DNA of 5,446 nt. It comes from an uncultured Gemmatimonadota bacterium. Its GTDB lineage: Bacteria > Gemmatimonadota > Gemmatimonadetes > Gemmatimonadales > Gemmatimonadaceae. Positions 1-5,446 of the stretch are shown piece after piece (the stretch's first letter is position 1; each line of letters opens with the position of its first letter). A model generated the notes under the pieces. It ran no database searches and was not told where the DNA came from. It saw only the letters and a program-made list of their open reading frames with translations. The DNA lies in NCBI GenBank assembly GCA_946479995.1, contig CAMLIU010000142.1, positions 1-5,446 on the forward strand, written 5' to 3'. Position numbers and translations under genes: made by a program.

Positions 1-61
1 CGCAGTTGTAGTCACCCCCCTCGAAGCGCTACCTTCCTTCTCTGCCTCTCATAACCGCTCC

Positions 62-685
62 ATGCTCGCCACGGTCGACGCCCTCCTCCCGCTCAGCCTC
101 CTCGAAGCCGTCCGCGACGTAGATACTCCCGACGGAGTGCTGGAAACCGAGTTCGTCGACGAGCTCCGCAACAAGCGGTTCGGGCTCAGCGACACGGTCT
201 ACGTCCAGATCAAGCGCTACTCCGACGCCGTCCGCCGCAACCATCGGCCGGCGCAGGACGAAGTCGTCGCGCTCGCACGCCTCATCGGCCGCCGTCCGGA
301 TGCCGAAGCGGTGCTGCGCGCGGCCGGCCGCTACCTGGCGCACGAGGCGTACAAGACGGTGCCCTCGGTGAGCCGCACGATGATGCACGTGCTGCCATCG
401 TTCATCGCGCGTCCGATGGCGCTGCGCCGCGTCCGGAAGATCGCGAAGCGCTACCTCAACGCGAACGTCCGCCGCGTCGGCACCTACATCCTGCTCGAGG
501 TCCCGCGCTCCATCACGCTCGGCGTGGCGCCGGGCGGCATCGGCTGCGCGTTCTACGAGGCCACGCTGCGCGAGCTGCTCAAGCTGCTCGTCGGCGACAC
601 CGGCGCCGTGGAGCACACGCGGTGCGAGGGACGCGGCGAGGGTTCGTGCGAGTGGCGCGCCGACTGGCGCGGCGCCACCGCGTGA
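62..685 (+). CDS. Hypothetical protein with V4R-like C-terminal Cys motif
   Basis: Encodes 207 residues, probably cytosolic: there is no signal peptide and no membrane segment. The first ~120 residues look mainly helical. Residues ~122-205 alternate beta-like and helical stretches and include RYLNANVRRVG (130-140), GGIGCAFYEATLRELL (158-173) and a Cys-rich tail, H185-x2-C188-x7-C196, in the context CEGRGEGSCEW. That tail resembles the end of V4R (4-vinyl reductase) domains, which bind small molecules or metal through C-terminal cysteines; the heme-NO-binding and myxobacterial DUF2378 families may share the fold. A sensor or ligand-binding role is inference, and no output domain is fused to it. 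The ATG at 62 is used because the reading is open and coherent from there, but no clear Shine-Dalgarno sequence precedes it. Only 33 bases separate it from the peptidase gene, so the two probably form an operon. Confidence is high that it is a gene and moderate for the domain. Confidence 0.8.
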   Translation: MLATVDALLPLSLLEAVRDVDTPDGVLETEFVDELRNKRFGLSDTVYVQIKRYSDAVRRNHRPAQDEVVALARLIGRRPDAEAVLRAAGRYLAHEAYKTVPSVSRTMMHVLPSFIARPMALRRVRKIAKRYLNANVRRVGTYILLEVPRSITLGVAPGGIGCAFYEATLRELLKLLVGDTGAVEHTRCEGRGEGSCEWRADWRGATA

Positions 686-718
686 GCCAGACGTGATTCT
701 CCTTCCCGAGGTTCCACG

Positions 719-1900
719 ATGCTGAATCGCGACACCCTGCCGGCGATCCAGCGCGCGCTCGCTGACGCCGACATCGACGGCTGGCTCCTCTTCGACTTCC
801 AGGGGACGAATCCGGTCGCCGCGGGGATGCTCGGCCTCGAGGGAATGGTGACGCGCCGCATCTTCGTCTGGATCCCCGCCGAAGGCGCGCCGAGCGCGCT
901 CGGGCACGCGATCGAGCAGGGGCCGTGGCGGAAGTGGCCGAAGGAATGGCCGCGCAACACCTACAGCTCGTGGCGCCAGCTCGAGGACTCGGTGGCTGGC
1001 GTGGTGCGCGAGCGTCGCGTGGCCATGGAGTACTCGCCGGGCGACGCCGTGCCGTACCTGGATCGCGTGCCCGGCGGCGTGCTCGACATGATTCGCGAAG
1101 CGGGGGTGAAGGAGATCGTCAGCTCCGGTGAGCTCGTGTCGCGCTTCTTCGCGGCGTGGACGGACGAGCAGCTGGCGTCGCACATGCGCGCGGCGGAGAT
1201 CATCCGGCAGGTGGCGCTCGACGCGTTCGAGCTCGCCGGCCAGCGGTCGCACACGCAGCGCCCCATCACCGAGCACGAGCTGATGCTCTGGATGCGGGAC
1301 CGCTTCACGCGCGCCGGGCTCGTCACCGACCACGGGCCCAACGTGTCCGCCGGTGACAACGCGGCCAACCCGCACTACGAGCCGTCGGCGGAGCACCCGC
1401 GCGAGATCGTGCGCGGGGACGTGCTGCTCATCGACCTGTGGGCCACCGAGCCAGGCGGCATCTACGCCGACCAGACGTGGATGGCCACGCTCGGCGAGCC
1501 GTCGCCCCGGACGCAGGAGGTCTGGAACGCGGTGCGGGATGCGCGCGACGCCGCCATCGCGCTCGTGCTGGAGAAGTCGAAGGAGAACGAGCCACTGCGT
1601 GGCGCCGACGTGGATGACGCGGCGCGCGACGTGATCGAGTCGCGCGGCTTCGGCGAATACTTCACGCACCGCACCGGCCACTCCATCGACGCGCGCTCGC
1701 TCCATGGCGCCGGCCCGCACCTCGACAACCTCGAGTCGCGCGAGGAGCGGCTGCTCATCCCGGGAGTGGGGTTCTCCATCGAGCCCGGCATCTACATTCC
1801 CGGCGAGATCGGCGTGCGGAGCGAGGTCAATGCGTTCATCCATCCCGGCCGCGCCGTCATTACGCCTGCCGACTACCAGCGCGAGCTGATCGTGCTGTAG
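719..1900 (+). CDS. M24 family metallopeptidase (Xaa-Pro aminopeptidase/prolidase type)
   Basis: Encodes 393 residues, probably a cytosolic dinuclear metallopeptidase that cleaves Xaa-Pro bonds or similar; the exact substrate cannot be read from sequence. Residues 1-~145 form the creatinase/prolidase-type N-terminal domain and ~150-393 the pita-bread catalytic domain. All five expected metal ligands can be placed: D239 (LLIDLWA), D251 (YADQTW), H321 (HRTGHSID), E355 (FSIEPGIY) and E369 (VRSEVN). H219 (ANPHYEP) and H334 (AGPHLDN) fit the positions of the auxiliary active-site histidines. The first ligand motif reads DLW rather than the common DxG, which I recall as typical of one bacterial M24 subfamily rather than a defect. 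A GAGG at 708-711, seven bases before the ATG, supports this start. There is no signal peptide. It follows the V4R-like gene by 33 bases and is followed by a GC-rich hairpin, so it may end that operon. Confidence 0.95.
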   Translation: MLNRDTLPAIQRALADADIDGWLLFDFQGTNPVAAGMLGLEGMVTRRIFVWIPAEGAPSALGHAIEQGPWRKWPKEWPRNTYSSWRQLEDSVAGVVRERRVAMEYSPGDAVPYLDRVPGGVLDMIREAGVKEIVSSGELVSRFFAAWTDEQLASHMRAAEIIRQVALDAFELAGQRSHTQRPITEHELMLWMRDRFTRAGLVTDHGPNVSAGDNAANPHYEPSAEHPREIVRGDVLLIDLWATEPGGIYADQTWMATLGEPSPRTQEVWNAVRDARDAAIALVLEKSKENEPLRGADVDDAARDVIESRGFGEYFTHRTGHSIDARSLHGAGPHLDNLESREERLLIPGVGFSIEPGIYIPGEIGVRSEVNAFIHPGRAVITPADYQRELIVL

Positions 1901-1929
1901 GGGCGGGCGCGCTGGCTCGCGCCTTGCCC
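1901..1929 (+). terminator. GC-rich hairpin directly after the M24 peptidase stop
   Basis: A stem of six perfect pairs (GGCGCG at 1906-1911 with CGCGCC at 1918-1923) closes a six-base loop. It is extended by four outer pairs (GGGC 1901-1904 with GCCC 1926-1929) across a small asymmetric internal loop (G1905 opposite TT 1924-1925). It begins on the base after the peptidase stop codon. No real T-tract follows, only CTT, so it is either a GC-type terminator without a U-run or simply an mRNA 3' stabilising hairpin. Confidence 0.45.
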
Positions 1930-1965
1930 TTGGGACACTGCATCCCGAACGCTCATCCAGACATC

Positions 1966-2808
1966 GTGACCGCTGCCGCAACGCGCGCCGCCGCGCTTCG
2001 CCTTCCCGCCATCCTCATCCTTTCCTCGCTCCTCCTCACCGCCTGCGGCGACGCGGGGGGCACTGGCGCGCGCAACCGGAAGGGCTCGGCGAAGGGGGAC
2101 GTGGACGAGGAGGCGACCGGGCCGGTCGTTATCGACAAGCCGGACGCGGCCTACAAGGTGATCAGCGTCGCATCGCCGGCCTCGGTCACGGGCACGGTGC
2201 GACTCAAGTCACCCCTGCAGCCGCTGCCGCCGGTGGCCACGGGTGCCGACAGCGCGCTGTGCGGCCCGAGCATCGCCGACAGCTCGGTGATCGCGAAGGA
2301 CAGCACCGGGCTCGGCAATGTGGTGGTGTGGATCGAGGGGGTGCGCAGTGGCAAGCCACTCCCGATCGAGCGCCGTCTGGAGCTGGAGAGCCTCAACTGC
2401 CGCCTCGACCCGCGCGTGCAGGGCGCCGTCATGGGGAGCGGGCTCAACGTCCTCGGCCACGATGAGTTCCGCCAGCACCTCCGCTTCATCGCTGCCGGCG
2501 ACACCGCCGCGCGCACGATGGTCCTCCTCGGCCGCGACGAGCAGGTGATCCCGACGAACCTGCCCTTCGCCTCACCGGGGCTGGTGATCGTGCACGACGC
2601 TGACCACTCGTGGCCGCGCGCGTACATCGCCGTCTTCGATCACCCCTATTTCGCCGTCACGGGCCCCGACGGAAAGTTCACCATCGACGGCCTCCCGCCC
2701 GGCAAGTACACCCTCGCCACCTGGCACGAGCGCACCGGCAAGCACGAGCAGCCGATCGAGGTGACGGCGGGAGGGGCGGTGAAGGCGGAGGTGGTACTTC
2801 AACCGTGA
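1966..2808 (+). CDS. Cupredoxin-like / carboxypeptidase-regulatory-like lipoprotein
   Basis: Encodes 280 residues from the GTG at 1966, a predicted exported lipoprotein. The start is chosen because it gives a standard type II signal peptide: two arginines in the n-region, a hydrophobic core (residues ~13-24) and the lipobox LTAC with lipidated C27. The frame is open back to a TTG at 1924, but that codon lies in the hairpin stem after the peptidase gene and would add a poor polar leader. No clear ribosome site precedes 1966. After a low-complexity linker (28-60), residues ~73-218 look like a beta-rich cupredoxin-like region with C99 and C145, possibly a disulfide. Residues ~219-270 (DHPYFAVTGPDGKF, GLPPGKYTLATWHE) match carboxypeptidase-regulatory-like beta domains. 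As I recall, relatives carry a copper-type C-x-x-H before the AYIAVFDHPYF segment; here it reads VHDADHSW, with no Cys. Function unknown; an electron-transfer or structural role is conjecture. Confidence 0.85.
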   Translation: MTAAATRAAALRLPAILILSSLLLTACGDAGGTGARNRKGSAKGDVDEEATGPVVIDKPDAAYKVISVASPASVTGTVRLKSPLQPLPPVATGADSALCGPSIADSSVIAKDSTGLGNVVVWIEGVRSGKPLPIERRLELESLNCRLDPRVQGAVMGSGLNVLGHDEFRQHLRFIAAGDTAARTMVLLGRDEQVIPTNLPFASPGLVIVHDADHSWPRAYIAVFDHPYFAVTGPDGKFTIDGLPPGKYTLATWHERTGKHEQPIEVTAGGAVKAEVVLQP

Positions 2809-2912
2809 ACCGTGAACGGTGAATCGTGAACCGGAACAGCGGACGGCACACCGGACTCAGCTCGGTGTGCCGTTGTCGTTAACGGTTCACGCTTCACGGT
2901 TCACGGTTCACG
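2804..2912. repeat. Nested palindrome of inverted heptamer (CGTGAAC) arrays
   Basis: The left arm (2804-2833) holds four tandem heptamers at 2804-2810, 2811-2817, 2818-2824 (GGTGAAT variant) and 2825-2831. The right arm (2883-2912) is its reverse complement: GTTCACG at 2885-2891, 2899-2905 and 2906-2912, with the variant CTTCACG at 2892-2898. The two 30-base arms pair at 28 of 30 positions. Between them sits a separate perfect 11-bp hairpin. The array fills almost the entire gap between two convergent genes. The lipoprotein's TGA (2806-2808) is inside the first heptamer, and the array ends five bases before the stop of the ABC exporter gene. It may be a dispersed intergenic repeat or a large bidirectional termination structure; the sequence alone cannot decide. 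Confidence 0.85.
2843..2873. terminator. Putative bidirectional terminator hairpin between convergent genes
   Basis: A perfect 11-bp stem (2843-2853 with 2863-2873; left arm ACGGCACACCG) closes a nine-base loop (2854-2862), and a G-T pair can extend it at 2842/2874. It lies midway between the converging lipoprotein and ABC exporter genes, the expected place for a shared terminator. No T-tract follows it on either strand, so intrinsic termination is not proven; the flanking heptamer arms may extend the structure. Confidence 0.6.
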
Positions 2913-2917
2913 TGCAG

Positions 2918-4696
<1,779 letters not shown>

Positions 4697-4697
4697 G

Positions 4698-4969
4698 TCA
4701 GTGGGCCGCTGCTCCCGGGCCGCGCAGCCAGTGGCGCACCGTCGTCAGTGATTGGTTGAGCGAGTGGCCGGCGCGTGCCATGGTCTCGATCCACTCGAGG
4801 AATCCCTCGCTCGGCTCCACGCGCGTGCGCGGCGGCTGGCTCCAGTCGTCCGACGTCCAGATGCGCACCTGCACCATGCTGTGCGCGTCGGGGGCGGAGA
4901 TGAGCAGCAGCCGCTCGGGGTCGCCGTGCGCGGGCCCCATCAGCAGCGGCAGCTCGCTCGGTGCGTCGC

Positions 4970-4973
<4 letters not shown>
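4698..4973 (-). CDS. Small conserved-context protein of unknown function (91 aa)
   Basis: Encodes 91 residues from a GTG whose last two bases plus the next A form the ctaB stop codon (GTGA, four-base overlap). Its own TGA (4698-4700) ends one base before the ABC exporter start. This exact nesting is the main evidence that it is a real gene and fixes the start; the frame stays open further upstream, inside ctaB, but that part is out-of-frame shadow. An internal ATG at residue 12 is an alternative start. The protein looks soluble, with no signal peptide or membrane segment. It has a beta-like core (ERLLLISAPD, SMVQVRIWTSDDW), a Pro-rich turn (PPRTRVEP) and an amphipathic helical end (~57-84, GFLEWIETMARAG and NQSLTTVRHWLRG), then an Ala/Gly tail. 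I recognise no family or catalytic motif and assign no function. Confidence 0.75.

Positions 4974-5446
<473 letters not shown>

Noticed and set aside
1..61. Possible promoter before the first gene
   Set aside because: TTGTAG at 6-11 resembles a -35 box, but no -10 box stands at a suitable distance, and the region is cut by the window edge.
1423..1480. DLW in place of DxG at the first metal ligand of the M24 peptidase, as a possible inactivating change
   Set aside because: The ligand Asp itself is kept, the other four ligands and both histidines are present, and DLWA is a variant I recall as common to one bacterial M24 subfamily.
29..1981. A 650-codon open frame on the minus strand opposite the V4R-like and peptidase genes
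   Set aside because: It is antisense to two genes with clear protein signatures. Its translation is rich in Arg, His, Ala and Asp with no domain or motif, as expected from the complement of GC-rich codons where stop codons are rare.
2804..2912. CRISPR array or insertion-sequence end
   Set aside because: The repeat units are only seven bases, tandem without spacers and arranged as a palindrome. There is no transposase or target-site duplication nearby.

Overview
This is a GC-rich bacterial chromosomal window with tightly packed genes. It holds three plus-strand genes on the left and three minus-strand genes on the right, and the two groups converge on a short intergenic repeat. Base composition, the GC-rich third codon positions and the gene families (a DLWA-type M24 peptidase, a cupredoxin-like/carboxypeptidase-regulatory lipoprotein, CtaB) suggest Gemmatimonadota or a similar high-GC lineage. 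That placement is inference, because no rRNA or marker gene is present.

Left block, plus strand. A 207-residue protein (62-685) ends in a Cys-containing motif like that of V4R small-molecule-binding domains. An intact M24-family Xaa-Pro-type metallopeptidase (719-1900) follows after 33 bases. After a GC-rich hairpin comes a lipoprotein (probably 1966-2808) with a type II signal peptide, a cupredoxin-like middle and a C-terminal carboxypeptidase-regulatory-like beta domain.

Centre, 2804-2912. Almost the whole gap between the convergent gene ends is one 109-base nested palindrome. The outer arms are runs of four degenerate CGTGAAC heptamers in opposite orientation. The core is a perfect 11-bp hairpin suited to bidirectional termination. 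The lipoprotein stop codon lies inside the first heptamer.

Right block, minus strand, read from the right edge inward: the C-terminal part of CtaB (protoheme IX farnesyltransferase, heme O synthesis), a 91-residue soluble protein of unknown function, and a complete MsbA-type ABC exporter. The ctaB stop overlaps the start of the small gene by four bases (GTGA). The small gene's stop is one base from the transporter start. The three are therefore almost certainly co-transcribed and probably translationally coupled.

The window looks like ordinary core or house-keeping DNA. I see no mobile element, CRISPR array, tRNA or rRNA, and no convincing new multi-gene system. The items most worth a second look are the heptamer palindrome and the coupled 91-residue orphan.
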